64,000 bases of DNA from Nannobrachium achirus (GCA_963921795.1 OY997639.1:48884395-48948394); one strand, 5' to 3'. Positions 11,007-24,047 are shown, counted from the stretch's first letter. Notes: generated by a model from the sequence alone, not told the origin. Made by a program: numbers and translations.

Positions 11007-13282
11007 GGTAATGGTTAGGATACAGGTAGAGTGGGCACTGGGCACCTAAACATTGTGGGCACCTCAATGTTAAATTGACAAAATGTTTTAATATGCAAGC
11101 ATTGTCAGACCAAAGTGCCTAATATGACCTGTTCACAGGTTTTGTAGCAATTTGTAGCAATTAGGCCTTAAATATCAGTTAAAAATGCTCCCTATGTATA
11201 ACAATAATTAGTGAAAATAAAAAATATATATAGAATAAATACATCAAATACAAAAAATGGTGGCCAGAGTTCTCAGGTGCCAATCATCGGTTACCTATAC
11301 TTTATACTTAATCACTCTGTAAAGGTCACAGTGGTCCTGGCTGTGCTCAGGTCCTAAGACAGCTATGTCCTAGTGCCCTAATGACAGATAATACTACATT
11401 AGCACTCATTGACCTACGTTTAACATCCTTCCACCCATGTCAACTCGAGAGACTTCCTAGATTAATTTCCCAATGACTTTGGGCTTTTTAAAAATGTGGG
11501 TCAGAAACTAATAGCAAATGGAAGAATTTATATTATTAATCCCCTTTAAGACTACAAGTAGAATATTAGACTACCTGACTCTCCAAGGTCCAGTGCTCTC
11601 AAACTATTACATGGCATGACAATTTTAACCTTATTTTCCAAGCCAGGGCCTTTGAATACCTTTTGTACTTACAGACTGAAAATGTGGGTATACTGATTGA
11701 ATGCCCATAGCATTTGTTAATTAAATAACCTGTGCTAGTTAATATAGTTTAAGGCTTATTATAATGAGTAACTATGATTCCATAGTGATGTTAAATTAGC
11801 CCAAATCGGTGACAAGTGCTATTTTTCTATTGAGAAAAGGTTAAAGTTTTAGTTTACTTCCAGCTGGGTTGGTATATACGAGTTGGTTAACAACGGCAGT
11901 GCTTGTCTTTGTCACTCTCATCAAAACTGTGACAGCACAACTTTTTCTGTCATGTCAAGTCCAAATTAAACGTAAAGATTTCATGACAAAATGTATATAT
12001 TTTTATTTTTCAGTTTTTATTTGACCTTTTCAAGTAGTCACAGAATATCTATTTTTTGACCGATCCCCCGATCGTTCACAGACACGGACCGTCACTCTGT
12101 GCTTCTGTGAAAAAATAATGCGAGTCATTCTGAGTACTGGTTGTCTAGTTATGGCTGATTGAAAATGTTCAAAAACCAGAAAGCAGAAAAAAAGGGTTGC
12201 TGTGAAAAAAATCAACAGGCAGCAATCCATGATTCCCGGAGGCCGCGCCCCCACCTCCCCGCCCTCGTTACTGTTGCTACGTACGTCAAGCTTTGAAGCT
12301 GACTTCTGTCAAAGCCCGTCACTCAGTCATTCACTGTCAGCATGGAGGATGTTTGTCAACACACTGCCCATCGCGTTTTGGACCCAGAACTTCGAAATCT
12401 CTTCCAAATCCGTCAACAAGGCCTGGCATGCATTGGAAAAATATTAAACTATTTGACTATTAAAAGTAAACAGCAGAGGAATACTGTATAATGAAATCGC
12501 TCTCTGGCTGCTGGACCATAGATCCGTTTTAACTGACTCAGATTGATTTAAATATGAATACACTGTATTGGCTAGTATGGCCCATGACTATAACACCCAA
12601 CACATTATTTGTTATGTTAAATAGCTACCAATCTGGCTAGCCATCGTCAAGGAAAAGTTTGGTCGCTCGCTACTACTCTGTCTCGAGAGAATGAATAGCT
12701 ACTGATTAAGCCTAACATCAGCCATAAGCATGCATTGCCAACATTATCATCACGGACTTCGATTCATGCCATTATAATGATTAGTGTTATTGACCTGGGC
12801 GGCATGTGAGTTTCATCAAGTCTTGTCATATGAACTGAGAAAATAAGTGTATGACTCATTTTATACCAACACATTCTACAGTATGTGTTTATCATGAAGC
12901 ACCAAGGAATAGAATACTTCATCTAATATAAGCCAACTTTTATCACTGTTCTGGACAGTTATGTGTACCACAACACAAGGTAAGAAAGACAACAAATAGC
13001 AGCACTTAATGAATATACCTACAAGTGAATTTAAAGCCCAAACGGTGTGTTAATGTATTGATTTGATCTGTGAGTGTGATGATGGTGTGTGTAAACAGCC
13101 TATAGAGCGACAAATGAGGTAGGCTATACTCTACATTAAACAACAACCATAATAAACTGCTTCAAAATAATGTAGGCTAGGCATACGTGTTTCATTGCTT
13201 ATAAATCTATAACATTTGATATCTCTGGCGTGAAATGGTCACGATTCCTGAAAAGTTTCAGCTGCAGAGTCGCAGATGGAGA
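11007..13282. other. no gene seen; one short ORF
   Basis: The only item of note is a 49-codon plus-strand ORF at 12342-12491 with a good start context (GTCAGCATGG), just after a small GC-rich stretch (12235-12275). It reads MEDVCQHTAHRVLDPELRNL at its start. I recognise no family and see no splice-linked continuation, so it is not called as a gene. Confidence 0.5.
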
Positions 13283-13536
13283 CAAGGGTGTCGTCGCACC
13301 AAATTCTGGGCCCTGGGCACAAGGATTCACTGCGAGCCCACATGAGTGTTCTTCATCGAGGGATTTCACACTTGGTTTCACACTTGGTGCTCGCAGCGCG
13401 GCACCAAGTGCCGCGCTGTGAGCTTGTATATCTGCTATTTTTCAATAGCTAAAGTATAAAATAATTAAGGCCCTTCCACCTTGGGCCCTAGTAACTCAGT
13501 CCCCCCCCCCCCCCCCCCCCCCTTGTGACGCCCCTG
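13283..13536. mobile_element. hAT-type element, CAGGGGYGTCAC family
   Basis: The left end CAAGGGTGTCGTCGCACC and right end TTGTGACGCCCCTG correspond to the ends of the 29490-29989 copy; the subterminal AATTCTGGGCCCTGGG is shared. A poly-C run lies just inside the right end (13500-13522). The palindrome module has a GCGCGGCAC/GTGCCGCGC tip (about 13388-13442). No matching target duplication is seen. Confidence 0.65.
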
Positions 13537-15567
13537 TCCATAGCCTCCACTGTAGCTACCCAAGGCAGAGATGAAACACTTCGCGTTTTAGGCTACCCCT
13601 GTTCATTCAGCCTACATTAGGCTATACCTAGTAGCTATTTAACATAAAAAATACGGTATTTGTAGTCATGTGTATTCATATTTAAATCGTTCGGAGTCAG
13701 TGTAAACGCCTGGTTAAAGGTCCAGCAGTCAGCGCGATTTCCTCATTCCTCTCTGCTGCGTCCTTCCTTATATTCCTTTGTTGGCCTTGCTGACGGATTG
13801 GAAGAGATTTCGAAGCTCTGGGTCCAAAACTGAATTAATATTTAATGTGAAAAAATCCGCAGTATTTACATTCAAAGTGAATGGGCCCCTTAGAGACAGC
13901 TGTGATTCTAGACGAAGTCTAGGCGGATACAGTGTTTGGAGGGGCGGAGTTGCGAGTCATCCATTGGAGATCCGTTTTTTCGATGACGTCATTTCATGTG
14001 TGCATAGGTTCCGCTGCGATTCAATTTGTTTTGAGCGGTGCTAACCCTGCCCACCTCTCCTCCCCTCTCTTTCTCCCCCTGGGGGGCAGAACAGAGGTGA
14101 TGATTGACAGGCAAAATCCCTCAACAGTGACACCCGCAGGCAAATCTTCTTTTTTTCTTTCCTTTTTTTTCATTGCAACTCAAAAGGCCTCAGAACTGAC
14201 AGAAAGAAAAAACTACCATGGCTCATTGAAGTGGATTTTTCAGTTAAAATCTCTTTTGTAGGACCATGATAAAGACTTCTATGTTTTGTAAAAACAGCTT
14301 GTCATGAGACCTTAAATGTCAAATTTCCCTCTTTGGGAACATGAAAAAAATAACTTGAAGAAGTGAGATGTAGTCACCACCAATCACATCAAGTCAATGA
14401 CAGCTCAAAGTAGCACTTTCATAAAAGACTAATGGAGGTATTCACAAATTCTAAATGTGAAACATGAAGTAGTTCAAGGCTTCAACGCAACGGTTGAGAC
14501 ATTTCTTATTATCTAGATTTGTTTGCCTAAAACCAGCATACAAATACTGTAGCAGGCTTGTCAACTTCCGAAAACCTTGGAGTGAGATTTGGGAGTGATT
14601 CAAAGCCACCATGTCATTAGCCACTATATGTTATATGAGATACTTAAATGGTTCCCTGTGCAAATAAGCAGAAACGCTTACTAGGATCTCCTTTTAGTTG
14701 ACCTTGTACCAGTGAACTGTACCGTCATGAAATTGTACCTTTTCCTATGCAAACTTCTAATAAAGTCTTCAATCAAAAAAACAATTTGAACACATCTGGT
14801 ATAGTAGGGGCAGGGGACAGTGGTGTGAGGGGATGAGGGTGTTGGGGGAGAAGGTGAAGTAAGCCATTTAACATGAGAGGGAGTGGGTTGTTGGCTGATT
14901 TACCACTGTTTCAGGGTTGTGGCACGAGGCCACCAACCCACAACCCTCGAATGGTAAATTGCTTTTCTACCACTTCTACCATATAAATGAAAGAAAACAC
15001 AGTTGTAACTTGCAAGGTTATTTAGTTATACAACTGCAACACAACAGTGGGCGGGGTCCATGAGCCAACTCAAGGTTTTTGACTGATATACCACTGTTTT
15101 AAGCCAATCAGAATCCAGTATCTGAACATGGGACCACAAAAAGTGGTAGCGCCAGAGTTATCTACAGAGAAAAACTTGCCTACACAGAACAACAACTTCA
15201 GGGAGGTACCAGCTAAAGCTTAGCTAGCACTGCAGTGACAGGGACCAGAGAGGAGGCCTACATCATAAACCTGTTCTTCAAAGTCGGTTTGATGGAGGGG
15301 GAGCCCGGTTCAACTCTCAGGTGCTAAGGGTGTGCTGGGCAACTTGCTGTCCCGTTCAGGGACCTTCAAAATCTCCCTGAGGCTGGGGGTGGTGCCTCAG
15401 CAGTGGGTTTTTTTTGTTTGTTTTTTTGTTGTTGATGAAGAAAAAGTGTTTTCTCGGTTTAATTCAGAAGAAACATGATGATGAATATTTCATTAGAGGA
15501 CTACATTTTCATAAAGAGACTGGGAGGCAAAGATAAAAAGCTTCAAATCCGTCAATTCATAAGATTG

Positions 15568-15569
<2 letters not shown>
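13537..15569. other. no gene seen
   Basis: Mixed sequence, including a GGCCGGAG-type stretch near 13900-14100 and the poly-T/TG-rich tract at 15411-15435. Short frames show no recognisable domain. Confidence 0.55.
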
Positions 15570-15661
<92 letters not shown>

Positions 15662-15722
15662 TACACGCGCGCGCGCGTGTGCGCGTGTGCGCGCGTGCGT
15701 GTGCGCATGCGTGCGTGTGTGT
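15570..15722. repeat. TG microsatellite and GC-rich alternating tract
   Basis: A TG repeat to 15656 continues as alternating CG/TG/CA steps (CGCGCGCGCGTGTGCGCGTG) with few breaks for about 150 bases. This type of sequence is prone to Z-DNA. Confidence 0.95.
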
Positions 15723-16044
15723 GCAGCAAGTGCAGAAACAGATGAAAAACCCTTCCCTGGCTCTGTATATCATTAGTGGCTCCTCCCTTTTGCCACACCA
15801 CAGATGAAGCAGCTCATTGATCCAGTAAGGAAATTGTTTGCATATATAATATGGAACAGTGGCTTCTCAAAATACCGGAAGATAGTTGAACAGCAAGATT
15901 CATATAAAACTCCAAAAGGACCTCAGTCACAATTTAGAAACACAAAGCAGGTGAGGACTTTCAGGCACATGCATGCTGCACACTGCACAGCCATCAATTA
16001 GGCCTGAACACATTATGACGCGATATTTTATGCTTTAACTATTG

Positions 16045-16117
16045 AAAAATAGCAGATATACAAGCTCACAGCGCGGCACCGAGTGCCGCGCTGCAAGCTT
16101 GTAGATCTGCTATTTTT
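16045..16117. repeat. palindrome module, solitary
   Basis: AAAAATAGCAGATATACAAG ... CTTGTAGATCTGCTATTTTT with tip GCGCGGCAC/GTGCCGCGC. The extended flank TTGAAAAAT/ATTTTTGAA continues the symmetry. No terminal repeats of a host element are recognised around it. Confidence 0.85.
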
Positions 16118-16243
16118 GAAAAATCGTGAAAATTAGAATTTTTACCCGATTCTATAAGTGTCTTTTGAATCCTTCTCGTCAAAGAAAAGGTCCTTTTCAC
16201 TTAACTGGAGCTCAGTTAGTCTGTTCTTGAGAGACTACTATGT

Positions 16244-16460
16244 CAGTGGTTCTCAAACCTTTTCATGTGAAGGACCCCCAAACTGATATTTATTTGGCCA
16301 AGGACCCGCATCTCAAAATATTTAGTTCCAGGGACCACCCAGAAGCAAAATATGAGTTACAAACGTTCGCTCTAAAAATACATGTATCCAAAGATTTGCA
16401 CACATTTTCACGACTTTTTTTCAAAAATAGTATATCTGCTATTTTTCAACAGTTAAAGCA
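16244..16460. mobile_element. truncated hAT-type element, CAGTGGTTCTCAAACC family
   Basis: It begins CAGTGGTTCTCAAACCTTTT and runs through GGACCCCC, then CCAGGGACCACCC. It is the reverse of sequence found at about 29690-29785. It ends in half a palindrome module (TATATCTGCTATTTTT). No right terminus is seen. Confidence 0.6.
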
Positions 16461-18951
16461 GTCAATAATTCTAGGCCTAAATGGGTTAAGAGACACAATA
16501 CCAGCAGGAGTATTTACTATTTGGATTCACTTGCCATGTTATAAATGAAATGGATAACTCTGTTCTGAGATTCTGGCACACTTAAAAATGAGGAGCCACT
16601 TCCAAACCAAACATCCCAATCACATTGATAGAAACGCCAGTGTGCAGTTTATAGTGGAGACGGTTAAACGTGGCCAGGCTACCATAACCAAAACCCACCA
16701 AAGCCCAGTTGGCCTCATACAAAGTGGCATACTAAATATTGTAATAAAAAATGCCACACACAATAGCTGAAACCTTGATCCGCCTTTCTGCAATTGTCAT
16801 CTCATGTGATAAAATAGCACTTGCGCTTGAGATAATTCCCCTGTCAAATGACTCTATGAGCCCTGCCAGCACAAAGCAGCACTGACGGCCAGCGCAATTG
16901 TTATTGCTATCTCTGACAGTTGTGTGCCATAGATCATCTACATGGGGCACACGTGTCGACACATTGGTGACTTGACCAGTGACATCAAATATCAGAAAGG
17001 ATGACATTTGACAACAGAAACACACTTTGTCATTGGACTTTGAAAACGGTGTGTGTTTGGCTTCGAGAAATTGTCTACTGTCTGCCTATCTGCTAAACTT
17101 CTGTATAACAATTCCAATAAAAACTCTGTATAAATGCAAAATTTAATTTGACATACAGGGTTTCCTGCAGGAAAAAGGCTTGGCCTGATGGTAGGTTTGG
17201 GGGAGACTCTGGCATGTGCGCTTTGCGCCGACACATTTCAATTCATTCATTCATTCATTCGACATATTTTTTAATTCATTCATTCATTCGATTAAATTAA
17301 TTCCCTTAATTTTGATTCATTCGTATTTTTGCGGCTAATGAAAGTATAGTTTGTTTTACACGTTTAGGAGGAATTTTGCATAGTTTTCACCAGAATCTTG
17401 GCCGGGTGCTACAGATTTTAGGCCGGGTGGCCAATAAAGCGCTGCAATAAACCCTGCATTAACAGAATGAAAGCTAATGACCTTGAAGAGTTTCATTCAA
17501 TACCATGCATTTGGCAAAGAGTTATAAAGATTGGGAAAGATAGTATGGTCTGAGGAACTCCTATGGACAAACCCCCCCTACATGCATCTTGCAACGTGCA
17601 AACACTGCAATTTGGGGCTGGCATGATGATGAGTTTTTATGGTGCAATTTCAGAGGCTCCATATTGAATGCTGCGCAGGATATGGGAATTGCACTGCTAA
17701 TCATGTGTATCTGTGTGCAAATTGATGTTTTTCAGCCTGTGCTGCAAAGCTGTGAATATCGGGGAAGCTCTATTAACATGATGAACTATATTCAGCTCAC
17801 TGATACGTACTGCCTGACTACTGTAGTAACCAGAGCTCTAGAGCAACCTCCAAATTAGATTCTGTTCAGAGTACAGATTTACTACCAAGAAACAACTACG
17901 GAGCCAATATGGGTCAACTTCTATTTGGAAAAATGTTACACTGTGGTGTATTTTACACTGAAAGTATGTCCATACATGAAGAAACCCTATGGCTATTTCA
18001 CAATTCCCATAATGCATCATCAGCACAAACAGCTTTATCTCCATTGGTTGAAATTCTGCTTGGTAAGTCACTACAAATATTATTTCTAATCCATACATAA
18101 ACTATATGCTTAGGCTTTAAATTGTACAGTAAGCTTAACAGGAATCTAAATGGAACAAGTACCAGCCATTTAGCAGCCCCATATTAGAATTCTGTACAAT
18201 ATGCGTTCTAGATCGAACATTCTGTCATTTCTCACACTAGTGGATCATTTCTTCTCCTTTGGCTCTTGCCATTTGCCTCCTTTCATCCTGTTACATAATG
18301 TCATTACAGTCTGTCATTTCCCTTCGTTGCCAAGCCTGCAGAAAAAAACACACATTTTAACAGCAAGTCTATCATGGAGCCAGACTGTTATTTTTCTCCT
18401 TTCAGTAATTTCAGTATCCCATCAATATTTCATGTCACCATAACTCTGCACAGTACAGAGATGTTATTTGAAGTTTCTCTGTGTAGTTTCATGCGTATTT
18501 GTTTCAACTTTGTTCTTGCCTGTTCAATATCTGCTACATCCAAGTTTTAAGGCCCTTTTCAAACTTTAAATCTATATATTGTGATCGCTTTTAAGTTCAC
18601 AAATTATTCTCTCCCAAGCATTGCATGAGCTGTATTCTTAATGTAAACATACTGTAAAAGTACATAGTATAGAGTGGCATGCGCAACCATGTTCAAACCG
18701 AGGCAAAATATGCCTCCAGACATTAAAATCTACATCTAGACAGTTTCATAATATTTAGATAAGTTTACTTGATGAAAAGGCTTCGAGAAGCCAGTATGTC
18801 AAGCCATTCCTTTGAATTCAGTGGCTTCTGGACAGGTATGAGTCCAGAAGCCAGGTATGAGTATACTGGGCAACAAGCACCTGCCTTTTAATGAAACAGA
18901 ATCACAAGATGTGAGTTCATTAGAATTTATATTTTATATATAAATTAAGGA
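16461..18951. other. no gene seen
   Basis: A TTCA tetranucleotide repeat lies at about 17240-17290. The rest is AT-rich, with only short frames resembling no known protein. It is probably the region beyond the csmd3 poly(A) site. Confidence 0.6.
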
Positions 18952-21932
18952 TTTATTTATACATTGCCGATAAAGAAAAAATACAAAACAGTTTTTTTGT
19001 GGGGGATCTTACATGACATTTACATGTGAAAATTTACACAACATATTCAATAACTTACAAATGCTTTATTTGCATAAAAATATATCTCTTTACAAAAGTT
19101 TTGTAATATGTACATATACATATACACTTGTTTCTGAATGGGATGACCATTGAGTGGTACACTTAAAAGCATTCTAATCTACTCCAAAGTCTGATGTGAT
19201 ACGGACATATACGTTTTCTTGTACCAGATGCATTTTTTCCCCTCCTCAATAAGAAATGTGAAACCGCAAAATATATTACATATTGGTAACACAAGACATT
19301 TTGCCAAAGTGAATGCCATCAAGTATCAAAACTGTATAAATGTACAAAATGTAACAGCAATGACAGGAATAAACATAGTGGTACAAAGAGCGATAGCAGC
19401 AATTGCTATACTGGATCACTTTTGGCAGACATGCACAGGTATGAAAGTATGAGCTGCTTTTTAAACACATCTGTTCTTTGATAAATCATGAAGGCTGACA
19501 TCACTCAGTTAACTAATCATAAATTACACTAATGTACAGTATAACTAATGAAATAAACGCTGTGTCCTCCTTAAAGACTTATGCCCATACTGTATTCAAA
19601 GGCACTGCAATGATATATTTAATGTAATGACTTTGTGGAATACTGTTTGGACCCAGATGATAGTAAGATACTGATGGCGGCTCATTTTTTAAGTGTGCAA
19701 AATCTTTATATATATATTGTACTGTACATGTGTGTTGGTAGAAGCTGAAGGTTCAGTAAGACAATTAAACGATCATTTGTATCAGTTGAAATCCATGATA
19801 GTCCAAAGCCCTGAATTTACCAAGAGTCTAGGATTTGTATTCTAAGAGTTAGTGACTAAAGCAGTTTTCCAAAAATAATTTCACTGACGTCTGATGACAT
19901 TGTTTGAATTTAACAGGGGGGGAGGAGTTTAGCATTAGTTAATTAGTTCATATTTATTTATTTATAATAAAGATAGTTCATGTTCAAATTATAAGAACAA
20001 AATCTAAATTATGACATGCCCTTTCTTACCCCCTCTGGTCTTTTTTTTATTTTATTTTATTTTATCCCACGATTTTGTAACCCATTTTCACCCAGTGCCA
20101 ATTGCCTATGTAATCCTGGGCTCTGCTCTCCTTCTGCCACGCCTGGGGAGACAACGGACAAACCTCATGCTTCCTTCAATGCATGGGTAGTCCAAGTTGT
20201 TTCTTCTCACCTGACAGGGGGGATTTCCCTGGGATGGACGTAGCACGTGGAAGGAATACGTTATTCCAACCAGTTCCTTTCCCCTCCATCAGGCGCCCCG
20301 GCTGGCCAGGGGGAGGCATTATTGAGACCAGGATTACTGCATGTTTTTGTGAGGGTATCAACCCTAGGAGACACGGGGAGAACATGCAAACTCCACACAG
20401 AAAGGCCCTATCGCCAACCCCACCTAGGGTGTGGGCACTGATGACGCGGAGGGAGGAACACGCCCCCAGCACCCACAGCGTCCCCCGGCGGGAATCAAAC
20501 CCAGGACCTTCTAGCTGTGAGGCGAAGCGCTAACCACTGCGCCACCATGCCCCCTCCCCCACTGGTCTTTGACCATACATTTCTCTCTACCTAACTGACA
20601 TCAAAGTGTTAAGAAACTCTGGGGAAGCTTGTCCTAAGTACTTGTAGACTGTAGCAAGTCTGGATAATCTCATTTACTATGAAAGGTGTCATTCATCCTA
20701 GGGCAGAGTTCCTACTTTGAGATGCTTGATGTATACAGGGTCGGGGCTAGGATTAATTCACTCCCATCGTGTCCACTTTATCTAGTCGGTGTACTTTGCC
20801 ATTTCAGAGCTAGAGGGAAAGACATTTTTTCTCTTAAAAAGCACACCATTAAATGAAATTTAAAGTGATTTGACCACAGCTCTGCAAAGAGCATCATATT
20901 GTGGCTGATGCTTTTACAATTTTCACTACAATCACTAAATGTCTACTTAAACTCTCAAGTCAAACCAGATAACATCATCTCCCCATAGTAATGGAAAGAA
21001 AGCGCACTGCATATCTTTGATAATAAACCCACTCCAATGCTGGCTAGAACTCTTATGAAGAAACTATTCTCAGAGAACTTGTACTTTAATGATAAAAGCC
21101 CTAGAATTTACTATAGTGCTAAAAAAAAGAGAGAAAAGAAATACTGCACTTCAGTAATCAAATATAGCCAGGGAGGCTATACTTCATCAGTGGGAGGCTA
21201 CATCCAATTAAGAGGTATAATTGACCGAAGAACTCTTGAGCATAGTGCTGACGCGTCTCATGCAGTCTCATTCCCATCTCATACACCCAGTGCTAAAATA
21301 ACCCCCACACATACACTCTGATCAACTCACAGTTGAGGGGCTCGGCAACTCATTGAGACAACACCCTGAACCTGAGCACTTACTGTAACTCTCAAGATTC
21401 TAACAATATGATACTAATTTAAAAAAATAGTAAATGGGCAACCAGGCTGTACCACAGGAAAGAAAAGGAACATTTGGTTTGGCATTGTGAAGTAACCCCT
21501 CCCACCCATTTAATAATAAAGAGTATAAAATACTCAATTTATCTATATGCCAGAGGCTCTTTTTAACCGTAAAGCCAACACTCACAGAGTGTAAAGAAAG
21601 AACACTTCTCTTCACGAAACCGTGGGAAGATCTCAAAAGGTGTTTTGAACGTCGCCTTCCTCTTTCTCCTTCTTCGTTCCCTTTCTGTATATGATTGACT
21701 GCAACTGTAGCATCTGTTGCCGAAAGTGTGCTTTGCATTTCTGAGCGATTCTCTCTCTTTCCTTGTGTGTGTGCGTCATCAGAAACAGGGAAAATATAAA
21801 TATACGTTTGTTTAGATGTTCATGGCATAGAAGCAAAGAAAAGCTCGCTATTTCCGTCTTCTTAATTCATGGTCCTCGCCTTCTCTTTCCCTGCCTGTAT
21901 CACTCTGTTTGTCTGTGTTACCCATCAATACA
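18952..21932 (-). other. csmd3: probable csmd3 3' UTR
   Basis: AT-rich sequence after the stop codon with no further splice-linked coding. AATAAA on the minus strand (TTTATT on plus) occurs at 19953-19958, 19065-19070 and 18952-18957, and ATTAAA near 21511. Any of these could be the poly(A) signal, so the left boundary given is only the most distant candidate. A SINE at 20044-20557 interrupts the region. No transcript evidence is available from sequence. Confidence 0.35.
20044..20557 (-). mobile_element. tRNA-derived SINE with target-site duplication
   Basis: Read on the minus strand, the head has a pol III A box (TGGCGCAGTGG, 20534-20544) and B box (GGTTTGATTCC, 20491-20501). A middle part carries the GTTTGCATGTTCTCC core common in fish repeats, and the tail is an A-rich TAAAA repeat at about 20041-20066. 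It is flanked by a 13-bp direct repeat with one mismatch (20031-20043 and 20558-20570, core CTGGTCTTT), which defines the ends. The subfamily name is uncertain. Confidence 0.8.
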
Positions 21933-22092
21933 TCAAACCATGGTGCAGACGGTGTTGAGATTGGGGTCGAAGCGGACTACTTTCCCCTCAGCAGCTTTAG
22001 TGTTTGTGTTGTACATGGGGTTTTCGAAGGTGGCTTGTCCATTGTTGTTCTCATGGACGGAGCAGCCTGTGTACTGCGCTTTATCCGTTTTC
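21933..22092 (-). CDS. csmd3: csmd3 exon w11: cytoplasmic tail and stop codon
   Basis: The coding part of the terminal exon is 160 bases, residues 428-480 plus TGA at 21933-21935. The split Arg codon (CG|G) joins it to w10. The tail reads KTDKAQYTGCSVHENNNGQ, then ATFENPMYNTN, and ends RFDPNLNTVCTMV. It contains an NPxY motif (NPMY, residues 452-455), the type bound by PTB domains or used in endocytosis, and the C-terminus Thr-Met-Val fits a class I PDZ ligand. Both functional readings are inference from motif. The acceptor is a strong pyrimidine tract ending TTTTCCAG. Confidence 0.96.
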
Positions 22093-22911
22093 CTGGAAAA
22101 GAAAGAGTGTGTAATATCAGTAGAAAGAACACCAAATATGCGGCCCTAATTGAAATTCAATAAAGCTGCTGTGTAGCTGCGGCACTATAGATAAATGAGT
22201 TATTATCTATACCGAAATGAAGTCTGAATAGTCTTATTCCAATGTCATACAGTAGGCCCTACATGTACTGTATACTGTATATTTAGTGATAAACCATTCA
22301 CATTGCAAGCTAGGTACATCATTCATAAACACACACATGAAAAAATAATGAACTAATTTAAAATGTTCAAAGTGTGGTGCAATACCCTGTCACGGAGACA
22401 GTAATCAGACGGCTGTTACTGCATCATGCATTGATGCATCAAGAGATCCGATATCTAGAGCTAGAAGCTCATTATTTTATTTCGTCTTTATTTTTATGAT
22501 TTGTATTTATCTTAGTTTGGTTCTTGACTCTTACCCGTACCATTCTGTGTTTTATTCTCACTACTTTTGCTGCAATGACACCTGCATTTTCCTCTAGGGA
22601 TAAAAAGATAAGGAAACTGTCTTGATGAGCTCAGCAGGTTGCGCTTTTCCACAATTTGCATGACCATCCATGCCACCTTATTGCACATTCCACATTTTAA
22701 TTGACTGTAAATCTATGCAGAAATAATTCCATGTGATGTAAGGGTATTCTCCAACTTCTTAAGCATGTAGTCTGTAGCATCTAAGTAGCAAATTTACAAT
22801 ACATCCTGTTAAAAATATATTGCTTTTCCATCAAAGATAGGCCTGTCAGCAATTTTGTCTCTAACATTTAACCGCTTAGGATAAAGCATGTGATTACTGC
22901 AGTAGACATAC
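22093..22911. other. intron w10-w11
   Basis: 819 bp of AT-rich sequence. It contains a small GCATCATGCATTGATGCATC symmetry near 22420. No repeat element or gene is recognised. Confidence 0.85.
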
Positions 22912-23053
22912 CGCTGTTTGTAGAGATAGAAACCCAGGCCAGCGAAGATGAGGGCGAAGAAAGGCACAAGGATTGCGATGGCCACAGAACTGCTGTTGCT
23001 GGAACCGTTGGGCTCAGGGTCAGGTAGCGTGACATTCTCTCTCACGCTCATAC
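22912..23053 (-). CDS. csmd3: csmd3 exon w10: transmembrane exon
   Basis: 142-base exon, phase 1 in and phase 2 out, residues 381-427. It has a Ser/Asn-rich stalk with sequons NVT, NGS and NSS, then the helix VAIAILVPFFALIFAGLGFY at about residues 404-423, followed by LYKQR as a positively charged stop-transfer. This helix is highly characteristic of CSMD proteins. The acceptor follows CTTCCAG and the donor is GTATGT. Topology: type I, with the large N-terminal part outside the cell. Confidence 0.96.
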
Positions 23054-23667
23054 CTGGAAGCAGTGAAAATGGTAAATCATATGAGCCCATTACACTTGAT
23101 TGTACGACGAATAGCGAAAATAGCTGCTACAATGCATTGTTTCAAAACGTGTCGTGAGCTTATAGATTGGCTATTTTGGCTATTGTTGTACATTTAGAAT
23201 GTTTTGAAAAATCTTGGTCTATAATGATATGGCCAAAATAGCGATTCCGATGTTACTGTGATTAACCACTCAGACTCAATATGTTCAGATCAAGATGGAC
23301 CGCGAGTGTGCAATTCCTACCGGAGTTGAGGAGAGGAGGGGGAGAAGCTTGTGCAAGGACGCGATGTGATTGGTCAGTAGACAAACGCTCTCGCCTAAAC
23401 AATATTTACTATTCTGGCCCCCTGGTTTACAACTTCTAACGGCGCTGAGTCGGCTCGTGCGAACTTCGCAATGCTCGACACGGCGACTCGCTCGCTCCCG
23501 CTTGCTCGGCTGTGTCTCGCGTGGCTCCAGGTTGCATGAGACGGCGCGCCTCCGTCATGGTTTTGTCAATATACTTGGCCAAAACGGCGAGAGAAGCACT
23601 TCCTCGTTGGGCGTGGCCTCTGCTCAGCTCTGGTAGGAAAAACGTCCTTGCAGATGAGCCTATACAG

Positions 23668-24006
23668 CATGGGTCTTCAACAGGGGGTCCGAGACCCGTA
23701 GGGGGTCCTCAGAGCTACTAAAGGGGGTTCTCCAAATCTTTGAGTGATAGAAACCTTTTCTCCTTTTTCATAATAACCACTTGAACCCTAGCGTCCATAT
23801 TCTGAGAACTTTAGCCACAAATAGCAGATCTACAAGCTCACCATGCCTTGTGCTGCTGCGAGGCGTTGTGAGCTTGTAGATCTGCTATTTTTTATCTTTT
23901 TTTTATTATCTGAAAACACAAATTGACATGAATCCAAAATACACTGACGATTGTGTTGTCAAACAATGAAACTAAAGTCTATAATAAGGTTGTGGGGGTC
24001 CCTGCT

Positions 24007-24047
<41 letters not shown>

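Noticed and set aside
13275-13544. Target-site duplication around the 13283-13536 element
   Set aside because: The flanking octamers GATGGAGA and TCCATAGC do not match as direct repeats.
20480-20557. tRNA gene on the minus strand
   Set aside because: A and B boxes are present, but the sequence continues into a SINE body with tail and target duplication.
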